61,288 nucleotides of DNA from NCBI GenBank assembly GCA_964605775.1, contig CAZSDU010000017.1, positions 1 through 61,288 on the forward strand, written 5' to 3'. Positions 17,837 to 26,990 of the stretch are shown one piece after another. This DNA comes from CAZSDU01 sp964605775. Its GTDB lineage: Bacteria > Bacteroidota > Bacteroidia > Bacteroidales > FEN-979. Numbering within the stretch: the first letter of the stretch is position 1; each line of letters begins with the position of its first letter. The position numbers were made by a program, and so were the translations under genes. The notes under the pieces are model-generated. The model did no database searches. It saw nothing but the letters and a program-made list of their open reading frames with translations, and was not told the DNA's origin.

Positions 17837-18721
17837 TTATATGAGGGTGATCCATTCAAAATAATAATCACCTAATTCAATGGGGTTGATGCACATCACT
17901 GGAATCTGGGCTTCATTGAACATCAATTTTTCATCCCAGGCGGAAAGACTGAACCCGGGAACGTCGATATTGGGGCGGGTCATGATCATGATCAGGTCGC
18001 CATGATTACTGGCTGCATGGGCAAGAAGCTGTTCGCTGAAATTTGAAGCTTTTGCAGCTTGACAGATTTCATAGGGAATTTTTTCCTTGTCAAAACTATC
18101 GGTAATTTGTCCCGTAATTATTTTTATACGGTTATTCAATATGGAATCTTTTTCCAATGCCTGGAACAACATGATTTTTGAATTGAATAATTTTGACATG
18201 AGTTTTACCCACTGCACCTTTTGCCTTGGTTCCACGTCATTATGGATGGGGAAAATAATATTCCGATAACCTTCTTTGAATGACCTTTTCTGAACAACCA
18301 CTACCGGAATCGGAGACTCGATGACCACCCTGAGCGCATAACTGCCGAAAACATGCTGCAAGCCTTTTTTACCATGGGTGCCAAGAATCATAAGGTTGGC
18401 CCCGATATTGACAGCTACTTCGTTGATGGTGGAGAAGATGCTGCCTTCCAGTGCCATCGTGCTGACACTGATGGCATATTTCTTTTCATAGTAAGTTCGA
18501 TATTCCTTCAGACGTTTTTCGACATAATCGACACCAACATTCTTTTTTTTCAGTGCGTCCCTTGTTTCCTTATTGATGACATGAAGGATACAAACTTTAT
18601 AATTCAGGAACTGAGCCAACCTGACGCCATGAGAAATAGCATTTCCACATACTTCTGAGAAGTCAGTCGGAATCAGCACAATGTTGTTGTACTTTTTTTC
18701 AGTTTTTTGTTTTGCTGCCAT
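17837..18721 (-). CDS. Tandem universal stress protein (UspA family)
   Basis: A 294-residue protein of two UspA domains (about 10-150 and 155-290). The first has the canonical start VLIPTDFSEVCGNAISHGVRLA and the nucleotide-binding GTHGKKGLQHVFGS. The second (NIIFPIHNDVEPRQKVQWV) is degenerate at the ATP loop (MTRPNID). Such tandem Usp proteins are common in Bacteroidota and respond to stress or starvation. The molecular target is unknown. It sits between the HD-domain gene (30 bp) and ligA. Confidence 0.88.
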   Translation of the reverse strand: MAAKQKTEKKYNNIVLIPTDFSEVCGNAISHGVRLAQFLNYKVCILHVINKETRDALKKKNVGVDYVEKRLKEYRTYYEKKYAISVSTMALEGSIFSTINEVAVNIGANLMILGTHGKKGLQHVFGSYALRVVIESPIPVVVVQKRSFKEGYRNIIFPIHNDVEPRQKVQWVKLMSKLFNSKIMLFQALEKDSILNNRIKIITGQITDSFDKEKIPYEICQAAKASNFSEQLLAHAASNHGDLIMIMTRPNIDVPGFSLSAWDEKLMFNEAQIPVMCINPIELGDYYFEWITLI

Positions 18722-18751
18722 GGGCTTATGTTTTTAGATTATTTTCCAGTT

Positions 18752-19339
18752 TTATTGTCTATGAATAATTTCCGTGATTTCTCTGAGGTTTTTCTTTTTT
18801 TGAGTCTGGCGTAGTTGAATGGACGATTTGGTAAAGTATTGGTGATGGGTTAGAAAGTCTTCCTGAATGAACATCCATTCCTGTAAATTGGTGTTTTTGA
18901 TCCCATAAAGCTTCCATTCCAGTTGTAGCTCAAAAGAATGAATGAAAAAATCTTCCCTGCCCAAATAATCCAGATCTGCATCACAGAGTATCTCTTCTGC
19001 TAGTGTTCTTGCACTTTGAGGAAGCCTTGTTGTCAGTATGAGTTCGCCGACAGCATCAATTTCTGTAAGGGTATATCCATATTCAGTAAGGATCTCCCGT
19101 GAAAGCTTAACAGAATTTGTTTCATGGTCATGATATTGGATCAGCATACCGGAATCATGAAAGAGAGCTGCGGTTTCGAGCAGTTTAATTTGATTTCCCG
19201 GAAGGTTCTCCATTCGGGCAAGTCTGACAGCTGATTCCCAGACGCTTTTAGTATGTGCAACGCAGTGATAGAAAAGGTTAGGAGAAAGTGCTTCGGTCAG
19301 CCGCGAGAGAATATGGTTTTTTGCTCCATCAAAATCCAT
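18752..19339 (-). CDS. HD-domain phosphohydrolase-like protein
   Basis: A 195-residue HD-superfamily protein. The metal ligands are visible: an early His in YHCVAHTKSV, the HD pair in ALFHDSGML, further His in YHDHETNSV, and the final Asp in LCDADLDYLG. This pattern suits hydrolysis of nucleotides or cyclic dinucleotides, but the substrate is not predictable. Its small size and lack of fused domains resemble YfbR/HDIG-like enzymes. It is cotranscribed with the downstream stress-protein gene. Confidence 0.78.
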   Translation of the reverse strand: MDFDGAKNHILSRLTEALSPNLFYHCVAHTKSVWESAVRLARMENLPGNQIKLLETAALFHDSGMLIQYHDHETNSVKLSREILTEYGYTLTEIDAVGELILTTRLPQSARTLAEEILCDADLDYLGREDFFIHSFELQLEWKLYGIKNTNLQEWMFIQEDFLTHHQYFTKSSIQLRQTQKKKNLREITEIIHRQ

Positions 19340-19430
19340 GAGACGGGTTGAATTTTTGGTAAAAGTAGCAAAAAAGATGAAAATTTTGCTGGTAGTGAAA
19401 GAGAAAAAAAGGAAAACAAAAATTCAGCGT

Positions 19431-20084
19431 CTAGTTTTGCTTCAGTTGATGGATGACAGATTCCGGATCGGAAGAGGAGAATATGGTATTTCCGGCGACC
19501 AGGACATCTACCCCAGCTTTGACCAATGCCTGGGCATTGGAGAGATCAACACCTCCATCCACCTCGATGAATGCCTTCGACTGCTTTCTGATCATGAGCG
19601 CCTTTAAGGCTTTAACCTTTTCAAGGGTGAAGGGAATAAAGGTTTGACCGCCGAAACCGGGATTCACCGACATAAGCAAAACATAGTCCACATCCGCAAT
19701 GATATCTTCGAGTAAAAAAACCGGTGTGGCAGGGTTTAATACTAGTCCGGCCTTTGCGCCTGTTTTTTTTATCTCATAAACGGAGCGGTGAAGGTGGTGA
19801 CAAACTTCTGTATGAATACTGATCAGATGGGCGCCAGCATCACGTGAACGCTGAATATACCGGTCAGGGTCGATGATCATCAGGTGAACATCCAATAGTT
19901 TTATTGCCTTTGAAGAGATTTTTTCAATGATAGGAAAACCGAAAGAAATATTGGGGACAAAAACCCCATCCATAACATCGAGATGAAACCAGTCGGCTTC
20001 ACTCCGGTTAACCATTTCGATATCTCTTTCAAGGCAAAGAAAATCTGCTGAAAGCATTGATGGAGCAATTAAAACTGACATCAT
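19431..20084 (-). CDS. rpe: Ribulose-phosphate 3-epimerase
   Basis: A 217-residue TIM-barrel enzyme that interconverts ribulose-5-phosphate and xylulose-5-phosphate in the pentose phosphate pathway. Motifs are APSMLSADF (7-15), HLDVMDGVFVPNISFG (33-48), DVHLMI (65-70), MSVNPGFGGQ (about 138-147) and the phosphate-binding EVDGGV/VAGNTIF at the end. Two ATGs stand in tandem at the start. The gene starts 51 bp downstream of rpoD on the same strand. Confidence 0.96.
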   Translation of the reverse strand: MMSVLIAPSMLSADFLCLERDIEMVNRSEADWFHLDVMDGVFVPNISFGFPIIEKISSKAIKLLDVHLMIIDPDRYIQRSRDAGAHLISIHTEVCHHLHRSVYEIKKTGAKAGLVLNPATPVFLLEDIIADVDYVLLMSVNPGFGGQTFIPFTLEKVKALKALMIRKQSKAFIEVDGGVDLSNAQALVKAGVDVLVAGNTIFSSSDPESVIHQLKQN

Positions 20085-20135
20085 TTTGCGATTAAACCGT
20101 TTATGCTCATAGCCGCTTCATTTCTTCTCCGGATC

Positions 20136-20999
20136 TTATCCCAGATATGTTTTCAGGATTTTACTCCGGCTGGTATGTTTCAGTCGGCGGATGGCCTTTT
20201 CTTTGATCTGTCGCACCCTTTCACGGGTAAGATCAAACTTTTCACCAATTTCCTCGAGTGTCATCGGGTGACTGCCATTAAGGCCAAAATATAATCGGAT
20301 GACATCTGCTTCCCTTTGGGTTAGGGTAGAAACTGCCCTTTCTATTTCTTTTTTCAGGGATTCATATAGTAGTCCATTATCCGGCGTGGTATTTTCCTCG
20401 CTTTTCAGGACATCATACATGGTATTGTCTTCATCCTGGACCAGGGGAGCATCCATGGAAATATGGCGGCCTGAATTTCTCAGGGACTCTTTGACCTCAT
20501 TTTCCGATACCTCAAGCATGTTGGCTATTTCATCTGCATTGGGTTCACGTTCATATTGTTGTTCGAGGTGGGCAAAGGCTTTATTGATCTTATTGATGGA
20601 TCCGATTTTGTTGAGCGGAAGCCTGACAATTCTTGATTGTTCTGCCAAGGCCTGGAGAATGGATTGGCGAATCCACCACACGGCATAGGAAATAAATTTA
20701 AAACCACGGGTTTCATCAAAACGTTGGGCCGCTTTGATCAATCCAAGATTCCCTTCATTGATCAAATCCGGAAGGCTTAAGCCCTGATTCTGGTATTGTT
20801 TGGAAACGGAAACTACGAAACGCAGGTTGGCTTTGGTTAACTTTTCTAGGGCTGCCATATCTCCCTGTTTAATGCGCTGGGCAAGCGCCACCTCTTCATC
20901 AGCGGTGATCAACTCAACCTTGCCGATTTCCTGAAGGTATTTATCCAGGGACGCAGTTTCCCTATTAGTAACCTGCTTGGTAATTTTTAACTGCCTCAT
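20136..20999 (-). CDS. rpoD: Primary RNA polymerase sigma factor (Bacteroidota type)
   Basis: A 287-residue housekeeping sigma factor. Region 1.2 is DKYLQEIGKVELI (about 19-31), region 2 is LRFVVSVSKQYQNQGLSLPD through AVWWIRQSILQALAEQ, region 3 follows, and region 4 ends with LEEIGEKFDLTRERVRQIK. It lacks the long N-terminal region 1.1 and insert of proteobacterial RpoD, which is the known form in Bacteroidota. It presumably recognises the TTTG/TAnnTTTG promoters seen in this window. It lies between pnp (upstream, 107 bp) and rpe. Confidence 0.95.
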   Translation of the reverse strand: MRQLKITKQVTNRETASLDKYLQEIGKVELITADEEVALAQRIKQGDMAALEKLTKANLRFVVSVSKQYQNQGLSLPDLINEGNLGLIKAAQRFDETRGFKFISYAVWWIRQSILQALAEQSRIVRLPLNKIGSINKINKAFAHLEQQYEREPNADEIANMLEVSENEVKESLRNSGRHISMDAPLVQDEDNTMYDVLKSEENTTPDNGLLYESLKKEIERAVSTLTQREADVIRLYFGLNGSHPMTLEEIGEKFDLTRERVRQIKEKAIRRLKHTSRSKILKTYLG

Positions 21000-21106
21000 G
21001 CGAATGCCAGATTTTTTTGACCGATAGGTGTTCTTTAATCGTTTACGTAAAAAAGAAATCAGGGTTACACATTGTCAAGGCTTTTTCAGTCAATGCCTCT
21101 TTGAAT

Positions 21107-23230
21107 TTACTTTCCTTCCGGCCTGGGAAGTAGGACTTTGCGTGATAGTTTTAGTTTTCCGGTTTTTGGATCCACATCAATTAGCTTTACTTCCACTTCG
21201 TCACCAACCTTTAATACCTCTTCCACCTTTTCCAAGCGTCTCCATTCAATTTCAGAAATATGCAACAAACCATCCTGGTTCGGAAGGATTTCAATAAAAG
21301 CGCCGAAAGGCATGATGTTTTTTACTTTACCCTTATAGATTTCTCCAACTTCCGGAACTGCGACAATACGTTTGATCCGCTCTACCACAGCATCTTTTGC
21401 TGCAACATTGTCGGCGACAATATCCACAATTCCAAAATCACCGACTTCTTCAATGACGATGGTTGTCCCGGTTTCACGCTGCATCTCCTGGATGACTTTT
21501 CCTCCGGGACCGATAATGGCACCGATAAATTCTTTGGGAACCTTAATCTGAACAATTCTTGGAACGAATGGTTTAAAATCGGGACGAGGTTCTTTGATGG
21601 TTTTTTCAATTTCATCAAGAATGTGTAGTCGACCGAGCTTTGCCTGTGCTAGGGCTTCGGTAAGAATATCGTAAGAGAGCCCTTCAACTTTTATATCCAT
21701 CTGGCAGGCGGTGATTCCCTCACGGGTTCCGCACACCTTAAAGTCCATATCTCCAAGGTGGTCTTCATCACCCAGAATGTCGGATAGTACTACGTATCGT
21801 TTGTTGTCGGTAATCAGTCCCATGGCAATACCAGAAACCGGTTTACGAATTTTGATCCCGGCATCCATCAGTGCCATAGTTCCGGCGCAAACCGTGGCCA
21901 TGGAGGAAGAACCGTTGGATTCAAGAATGTCTGACACAATGCGGATGGTATAAAGGTTTTCCTCGGGAGGAGGAAGCATGTTTTTCAGGGCACGCATGGC
22001 CAGGTTACCATGACCTATTTCCCTGCGTCCAGTGCTTCTGATAGGTTTTACCTCTCCGGTGGCAAAGGAAGGAAAATTATAATGCAGGATAAAGTTGATC
22101 TTTTCTTCGATCACTACCCCATCAATGATCTGGGAGTCGAGCTTGGTGCCCAACGTCACAGTTGTCAGGGATTGGGTTTCTCCCCTTGTGAAAATTGCAG
22201 AGCCGTGAGCGGCAGGCAGATAATCCACTTCTGTCCAGATGGGACGGATTTCATTCAGTTTCCGGCCATCCAGGCGTTGACGCGTATCAAGGGTGGCATT
22301 ACGGATGGCTTCTTTTTCAACCTCATGATAATAACGATCGATCAGCGGTTTTTTCAATTCTTTTTCCTCCTCGGAAAGCGTGGCAATGAATTCATCCTTG
22401 ATCGTTGAAAGAATCTTTTTACGCTCCAGCTTATTGGCATTTCCACTAACCGACATGGAATAAATTTTCTGATATGTGGCGGTCCGGAGTATTGCTTTAA
22501 AGTCAGGATCATTTGTTTCGTGGCAATATTCCCGTTTGATTTTTGATTTTTCGATCATGGAGGCCAGTTCAAGCTGTGCTTGGCACTGTTGCTGGATGGC
22601 TTCATGGGCAAATTTAAGTGCCTCAACCATATCAGATTCAGACACTTCTTTCATTTCACCTTCCACCATAACGATATTATCGATGGAAGCAGCAACCATG
22701 ATATCCATATCGGCATTCGCCAGATCAGAAATATTTGGGTTGATCACAAATTGACCATTAATCCGGCCTACCCTGACCTCGGAAATAGGTCCCAGAAAAG
22801 GGATATTGCTGACCGCCAAAGCAGAGGATGCGGCAAGACAAGCCAGAGCATCAGGTAAAACATTCTTATCAGCAGAGATCAGCGTTATAATAACCTGTAC
22901 TTCGGCATGGAAATCTTCAGGGAAAAGGGGCCTCAGGGCACGGTCAACCAGACGTGAGATCAGTACCTCGTAATCGGACGGACGTGCCTCACGCTTAAAG
23001 AAACCACCGGGAAATCTTCCTGCAGCAGCGTATTTTTCACGGTATTCCACCGATAAAGGCATAAAGTCCACATTTTCTTTTGCTTCTTCTGCTGCAACAA
23101 CCGTTGCAAGCAACATGGTGTCACCCATCTTGACCACCACTGAGCCGTCTGCCTGTTTAGCTAATTTGCCGGTCTCAAGAGTGATCTCCCTGCCATCGGC
23201 AAGTTTCATCGTTTTCGTTATTCCATTCAT
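21107..23230 (-). CDS. pnp: Polyribonucleotide nucleotidyltransferase (PNPase)
   Basis: A 707-residue phosphorolytic 3'-5' exoribonuclease. It has two RNase PH domains joined by a helical domain (the second holds ARSTGRREIGHG-like residues: PIRSTGRREIGHGNLA), then a KH domain (IIGPGGKVIQEMQ, about 565-578) and an S1 domain (YKGKVKNIMPFGAFIEI). Length and order are normal. It is downstream of rpsO on the same strand, the order conserved in many bacteria, with a strong hairpin between them that may end most rpsO transcripts or control pnp expression. Confidence 0.97.
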   Translation of the reverse strand: MNGITKTMKLADGREITLETGKLAKQADGSVVVKMGDTMLLATVVAAEEAKENVDFMPLSVEYREKYAAAGRFPGGFFKREARPSDYEVLISRLVDRALRPLFPEDFHAEVQVIITLISADKNVLPDALACLAASSALAVSNIPFLGPISEVRVGRINGQFVINPNISDLANADMDIMVAASIDNIVMVEGEMKEVSESDMVEALKFAHEAIQQQCQAQLELASMIEKSKIKREYCHETNDPDFKAILRTATYQKIYSMSVSGNANKLERKKILSTIKDEFIATLSEEEKELKKPLIDRYYHEVEKEAIRNATLDTRQRLDGRKLNEIRPIWTEVDYLPAAHGSAIFTRGETQSLTTVTLGTKLDSQIIDGVVIEEKINFILHYNFPSFATGEVKPIRSTGRREIGHGNLAMRALKNMLPPPEENLYTIRIVSDILESNGSSSMATVCAGTMALMDAGIKIRKPVSGIAMGLITDNKRYVVLSDILGDEDHLGDMDFKVCGTREGITACQMDIKVEGLSYDILTEALAQAKLGRLHILDEIEKTIKEPRPDFKPFVPRIVQIKVPKEFIGAIIGPGGKVIQEMQRETGTTIVIEEVGDFGIVDIVADNVAAKDAVVERIKRIVAVPEVGEIYKGKVKNIMPFGAFIEILPNQDGLLHISEIEWRRLEKVEEVLKVGDEVEVKLIDVDPKTGKLKLSRKVLLPRPEGK

Positions 23231-23253
23231 GGTTTTCGGATCTTTCAGATAGT

Positions 23254-23283
23254 AAAAGAGGCAATTATAGAATTGCCTCTTTT
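23254..23283 (-). terminator. Perfect 13-bp hairpin between rpsO and pnp
   Basis: AAAAGAGGCAATT (23254-23266), loop ATAG, then the exact complement AATTGCCTCTTTT (23271-23283). In the leftward direction the stem is followed by further U residues (TTTTACT), giving the shape of a rho-independent terminator after rpsO. It lies 24 bp upstream of the pnp ATG, so it also forms the 5' end of any readthrough pnp mRNA. Confidence 0.8.
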
Positions 23284-23307
23284 TGATTAAAACAGGAAAT
23301 AATATAT

Positions 23308-23577
23308 TTATTTTCTGATACCCAGCTTTTTAATAATAGCGCGGTAACGTTCAATATCTTTTCTTTTCAAATAATCCAGCAATTTTCTTCTTTTTCCGAC
23401 CATCAGTACAAGGGAACGTTCAGTAACCATGTCTTTTTTATTGACTTTCAGATGTTCAGTCAGGTGCTGGATTTTCATCGTAAACATGGCTACCTGTGCT
23501 TCGGTCGTACCACTATCAAATTCGGATTTTCCGTGTTCTTTAAAGGCTTTTTTCTTTACGTCAGAAGTTAAATTCAT
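23308..23577 (-). CDS. rpsO: 30S ribosomal protein S15
   Basis: An 89-residue protein, the exact family length, that binds 16S rRNA in the 30S platform. Signature stretches are FGKSEFDSG-like EHGKSEFDSGTTEAQVA (14-30), LTEHLKVNKKD (35-45) and the C-terminal RKLLDYLKRKDIERYRAII. It is transcribed from a well-matched promoter 44-74 bp upstream and followed by a strong hairpin, then pnp. Confidence 0.97.
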   Translation of the reverse strand: MNLTSDVKKKAFKEHGKSEFDSGTTEAQVAMFTMKIQHLTEHLKVNKKDMVTERSLVLMVGKRRKLLDYLKRKDIERYRAIIKKLGIRK

Positions 23578-23620
23578 TGGTCGGACTAATTTATTTTTTG
23601 TTTTTAAACATAACGGGGTG

Positions 23621-23651
23621 CAAAACTACGAAATAGTTTGCTAATACCAAA
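23621..23651 (-). promoter_or_regulatory. Bacteroidota-type promoter for rpsO
   Basis: On the minus strand TTTG (23651-23648), 19 bases, then TAGTTTTG (23628-23621): an exact TTTG-N19-TAnnTTTG. Transcription would begin near 23615, giving a leader of about 38 nt. This is among the best promoter matches in the window and fits a highly expressed ribosomal gene. Confidence 0.7.
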
Positions 23652-23722
23652 ACAAAACCAGGTAAAAGTAAAGAAAAATCCGGATATTTGATAACTTTGA
23701 GAAGAAATTTTAAGGATTTCCT

Positions 23723-24565
23723 ATGACAAAGATTAAAGATACTACCGTACTGATCACCGGAGGGGCATCCGGAATCGGCCGCCTGATGGGAGAAAGGTGT
23801 ATGCAGGAAGGAGCAAGACAGCTTATTCTCTGGGATAATAACAGGGAAAAACTGGAAGCAACGACCCGTGAGCTAAGAATCCGGGGTTTTATGGTTCATC
23901 CATACGTGGTGGATGTTTCTGATCTTGGTCAGGTAAAGGAAACTTCAGCAAAAGTCATCACTGAAACCGTTGGGGTTGACATTCTTATCAACAATGCCGG
24001 AATTATCACCGGAAATAAGGATTTTAACCATTTCTCACATGCTGAGATTGATTATACGATGTCAATCAATACTACTGCCCTGATGCATGTAACCCTTGAA
24101 TTTTTACCCGGAATGATCCAGCGGGGGAGGGGTCATATCGTGAACATATCTTCAGCCGCCGGGATGTTATCAAACCCCCGGATGTCGGTTTATTGTGCCA
24201 GTAAATGGGCGGTTTTTGGATGGTCAGAAGCCCTGCGCATGGAACTGGAATTGAATAAAACAGCGGTTAGGGTGAGCACGGTTAACCCTTCTTATATCAA
24301 TACAGGTATGTTTTCCGGTGTCAAAACAAACTTTCTATTACCCTTGTTGAGTCCTGAAGCAATTTCTTCTCAGATTATCATGGCCATTAAAAGAAACCGC
24401 TTGTTTGTCCGTTCTCCCTTTATGGTTAGAACCCTGCCTTTTGTGAAAGGGGTTCTGCCTGTCCGGATATTTGATCTTGTTGTAGGGAAATGGCTTGGCG
24501 TTTATTCATCCATGGATGGATTCAAGGGACATAAAAACAATAATGAGATTAAAAATAAAGATTAA
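23723..24565 (+). CDS. Short-chain dehydrogenase/reductase
   Basis: A 280-residue Rossmann oxidoreductase. The cofactor motif is TGGASGIG (12-19), with NNAG at 90-93, Ser143/144 in NISSAAG and the catalytic pair Tyr157/Lys161 (YCASK). A C-terminal extension with a hydrophobic stretch (about 205-260) resembles SDRs acting on lipids or retinol-like substrates. Asp38 after strand 2 (LWDNN) suggests NAD(H) preference. The aldehyde dehydrogenase gene follows 12 bp downstream, so the pair may oxidise an alcohol to an acid in two steps. A -7 match (TAACTTTG, 23692-23699) precedes it. Confidence 0.87.
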   Translation: MTKIKDTTVLITGGASGIGRLMGERCMQEGARQLILWDNNREKLEATTRELRIRGFMVHPYVVDVSDLGQVKETSAKVITETVGVDILINNAGIITGNKDFNHFSHAEIDYTMSINTTALMHVTLEFLPGMIQRGRGHIVNISSAAGMLSNPRMSVYCASKWAVFGWSEALRMELELNKTAVRVSTVNPSYINTGMFSGVKTNFLLPLLSPEAISSQIIMAIKRNRLFVRSPFMVRTLPFVKGVLPVRIFDLVVGKWLGVYSSMDGFKGHKNNNEIKNKD

Positions 24566-24577
24566 AACCTATACCGT

Positions 24578-25954
24578 ATGGACGAAATAGTGAAAAGGTC
24601 AATTGAAAAACTGAATGCATTTTTTTTAACCCATAAAACAAAATCGGTTGAGTTCCGGATTGGGCAGCTTAAGACCCTGAAAAAAGCCATTTTAGCTTAT
24701 GAAGACCGCCTTTATGAAGCGCTGTGGAAAGATCTTCATAAATCAAAATTTGAGGCCTATGCGACTGAGATTGGACTGGTCCTGACAGAAATAGGGGTAC
24801 ATATTAAACATCTGAAAAAATGGTCACAACCGGAGAAGGTTTCTACCAACCAGATGATTCATTTCTGGTCCTCCGGCAAGATCTATAAAGAGCCTTATGG
24901 GCTGGTATTGATCATTGCTCCCTGGAACTATCCCTTCCAGCTTTTGATCAATCCATTGGTAGGAGCCATTTCGGCCGGTAACTGTATCGCATTGAAAGCC
25001 TCAGAATATACCCCGCAAACAGCTGAAGTGATGGGACAGATGATAGCAGAATTTTTTCCGCCGGAATATATTGCCTATTATAAAGGTGGCAGGGCTGCCA
25101 ATGAATCTTTATTAAAACAAAAATGGGATTATATCTTTTTTACCGGTAGTCCTGTGGTGGGGAAAGTGGTGATGGAAGCTGCAGCCAAAAACCTGACACC
25201 TGTTTCCCTTGAACTTGGCGGTAAAAGTCCGTGTATTGTGGATGCCGATGCCGATCTCCGGGTGGCAGCCAGCAGGATCGTATGGGGTAAATTCCTGAAT
25301 GCCGGTCAAACCTGCATTGCCCCGGATTACTTGTTCGTTCATCGTTTGGTTAAACAGGATCTTCTAGAACTCATGAAGAAAAAAATCACTGAGTATTTTG
25401 GAGATGACCCCAGGATCAGTCCTGATTTTGTGAGGATTGCGACGATTCCCAAAACCCAGCGCCTTGAAGCCCTGATGAAGGATGGCAAGGTTTACACGGG
25501 AGGTGAAATCAAGCTCGAGGAACGCTATATTTCTCCTACTATTATAACCGATATCCGTCCGGAACATGCCATCATGCAGGAAGAGATTTTTGGTCCCATA
25601 CTGCCTGTCATGGAGTTTGATGATCTCGCGGAAGTAATAGACTATATCAATGCTCACCCGAAGCCACTGGCATTCTATTATTTTTCACAGGATGACCGCA
25701 AGCAGGAGGAGATATTGCTGAAGACCTCCTCAGGCGGAGGTTGTATCAATGAGGTGATAATGCATGTGGCCAATGATCATCTGCCTTTTGGTGGCGTAGG
25801 TAACAGCGGGATAGGAAATTATCATGGCCGGTATAGCTTCAACACTTTTTCTCATTGTCGTGCCATTATGAAAAAAGCGAACTGGATCGATATTCCGCTT
25901 CGTTATCCACCTTATAAGAAGAAACATAAACTGATTAAAATGATTGTCAAATAA
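24578..25954 (+). CDS. Aldehyde dehydrogenase (class 3-like)
   Basis: A 458-residue NAD(P)+-dependent aldehyde dehydrogenase. The PWNYPF motif is at 115-120, the general base is Glu212 in LELGGK and the nucleophile is Cys246 in GQTCIAPD. The short length and the lack of an N-terminal extension match the fatty/aromatic aldehyde (class 3, ALDH3) group. The C-terminus (RYPPYKKKHKLIKMIVK) is basic and hydrophobic, perhaps for membrane association. It is cotranscribed with the upstream SDR gene and followed at 19 bp by DUF4342. Confidence 0.92.
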   Translation: MDEIVKRSIEKLNAFFLTHKTKSVEFRIGQLKTLKKAILAYEDRLYEALWKDLHKSKFEAYATEIGLVLTEIGVHIKHLKKWSQPEKVSTNQMIHFWSSGKIYKEPYGLVLIIAPWNYPFQLLINPLVGAISAGNCIALKASEYTPQTAEVMGQMIAEFFPPEYIAYYKGGRAANESLLKQKWDYIFFTGSPVVGKVVMEAAAKNLTPVSLELGGKSPCIVDADADLRVAASRIVWGKFLNAGQTCIAPDYLFVHRLVKQDLLELMKKKITEYFGDDPRISPDFVRIATIPKTQRLEALMKDGKVYTGGEIKLEERYISPTIITDIRPEHAIMQEEIFGPILPVMEFDDLAEVIDYINAHPKPLAFYYFSQDDRKQEEILLKTSSGGGCINEVIMHVANDHLPFGGVGNSGIGNYHGRYSFNTFSHCRAIMKKANWIDIPLRYPPYKKKHKLIKMIVK

Positions 25955-25973
25955 AACTATAAAACTGTAATCA

Positions 25974-26243
25974 ATGGAAAATTTTAAAGAAGAATTTAGA
26001 GTGAAAGGGGAAGAAATTGTTGAAAAGGTTAAACAATTAATTCATGAAGGAAATGTTAGAAGATTGATTATCAAAGATGAAGATGGAAAAGTTTACCTTG
26101 AAATCCCTGTCACTTTCGGGGTCATTGGTGCTCTGATCGCTCCCATGTTAGCAGCAGTTGGAGCCATGGCAGCCATGGTTGCAAACCTCAAGATTGAAGT
26201 AATCAGAAACGAAGAACCTGAAAAGAAGGATCCCAAGGATTAA
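25974..26243 (+). CDS. DUF4342 protein
   Basis: An 89-residue protein. The first half is charged (EEFRVKGEEIVEKVKQLIHEG), followed by IIKDEDGKVYLEIPVTFGV and a hydrophobic alanine/methionine-rich segment (about 45-68). This matches DUF4342, a small family of unknown function thought to have one membrane-associated hairpin. It is the last gene of the SDR-ALDH run, and its stop overlaps aroE's by 4 bp on the opposite strand. Confidence 0.75.
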   Translation: MENFKEEFRVKGEEIVEKVKQLIHEGNVRRLIIKDEDGKVYLEIPVTFGVIGALIAPMLAAVGAMAAMVANLKIEVIRNEEPEKKDPKD

Positions 26244-26983
26244 GTCTTCTGAAAAATCAAATCTGAAAGATCTGCCTGATTTTTCAACATCTCCAGCCCA
26301 TTTTTTATGGTGGCGCCCATGGCTTTTCCATGTCTTAGAAAAAGACTCTCTTCAGGATTGTAAATGAGATCATATAAGAAATGATGTGGGGTGAGCAGAT
26401 GATATGGGAGGGGAGGGGCTTCTTCTGTGTGGGGATACATTCCCAGAGGGGTGGCATTGATGATCATGCTGTGTTTTTGAATTACCATATCATCCACATC
26501 CTGATAGGAAATGGTTAAGTTACCTGAAGGATTGCGGGAAACAAAGGCAAAACTGATTCCAAGTTTTTCAAGGGCATAAGCAATGGCTTTTGCGGCTCCT
26601 CCATGTCCCAGAATAAGTCCATTTTTATGGTTAAAACCCGGGGGAAGTGATTGAATAAACCCCGAAGCATCGGTATTGTATCCAATGGTGTTAATCTGAC
26701 CGTGATTCCGCTGAATGATGATCGTGTTCACCGCCATGATTTGTTTTGCTGTTGCATCGATAAGATCAAGATAAGCCATCACCGTTTCCTTAAAGGGTGT
26801 GGTTACATTTAGTCCGCATAGCAATGGATTCGATCGGATCAGCAGTGGAAATTCACGGATTGATTGCAAGGGAAAAAGCTGGTACGATTCATCATACCGG
26901 CTTTCGTTCATGAATTTTTCGGAAAAATACTGTGCTGACCATGAATGGCTTAAGGAATGACCAATGAGGCCATAAATCTTCAT
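26240..26983 (-). CDS. aroE: Shikimate dehydrogenase
   Basis: A 247-residue enzyme reducing 3-dehydroshikimate to shikimate with NADPH in aromatic amino acid synthesis. Motifs are GLIGHSLSHSWS (5-16), NVTTPFKE with the catalytic lysine (59-66), YNTDASGF (about 104-111) and the nucleotide loop LGHGGAAKAIAYAL. The C-terminal GLEMLKNQA is standard. The protein is slightly short but complete. It starts 7 bp after the phosphosulfolactate synthase gene. Confidence 0.95.
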   Translation of the reverse strand: MKIYGLIGHSLSHSWSAQYFSEKFMNESRYDESYQLFPLQSIREFPLLIRSNPLLCGLNVTTPFKETVMAYLDLIDATAKQIMAVNTIIIQRNHGQINTIGYNTDASGFIQSLPPGFNHKNGLILGHGGAAKAIAYALEKLGISFAFVSRNPSGNLTISYQDVDDMVIQKHSMIINATPLGMYPHTEEAPPLPYHLLTPHHFLYDLIYNPEESLFLRHGKAMGATIKNGLEMLKNQADLSDLIFQKT

Positions 26984-26990
26984 GATGGCT

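Noticed and set aside
21066..21095. Terminator between pnp and rpoD
   Set aside because: The CATTG/CAATG pairing is only 5 bp with mismatches and lacks a U run.
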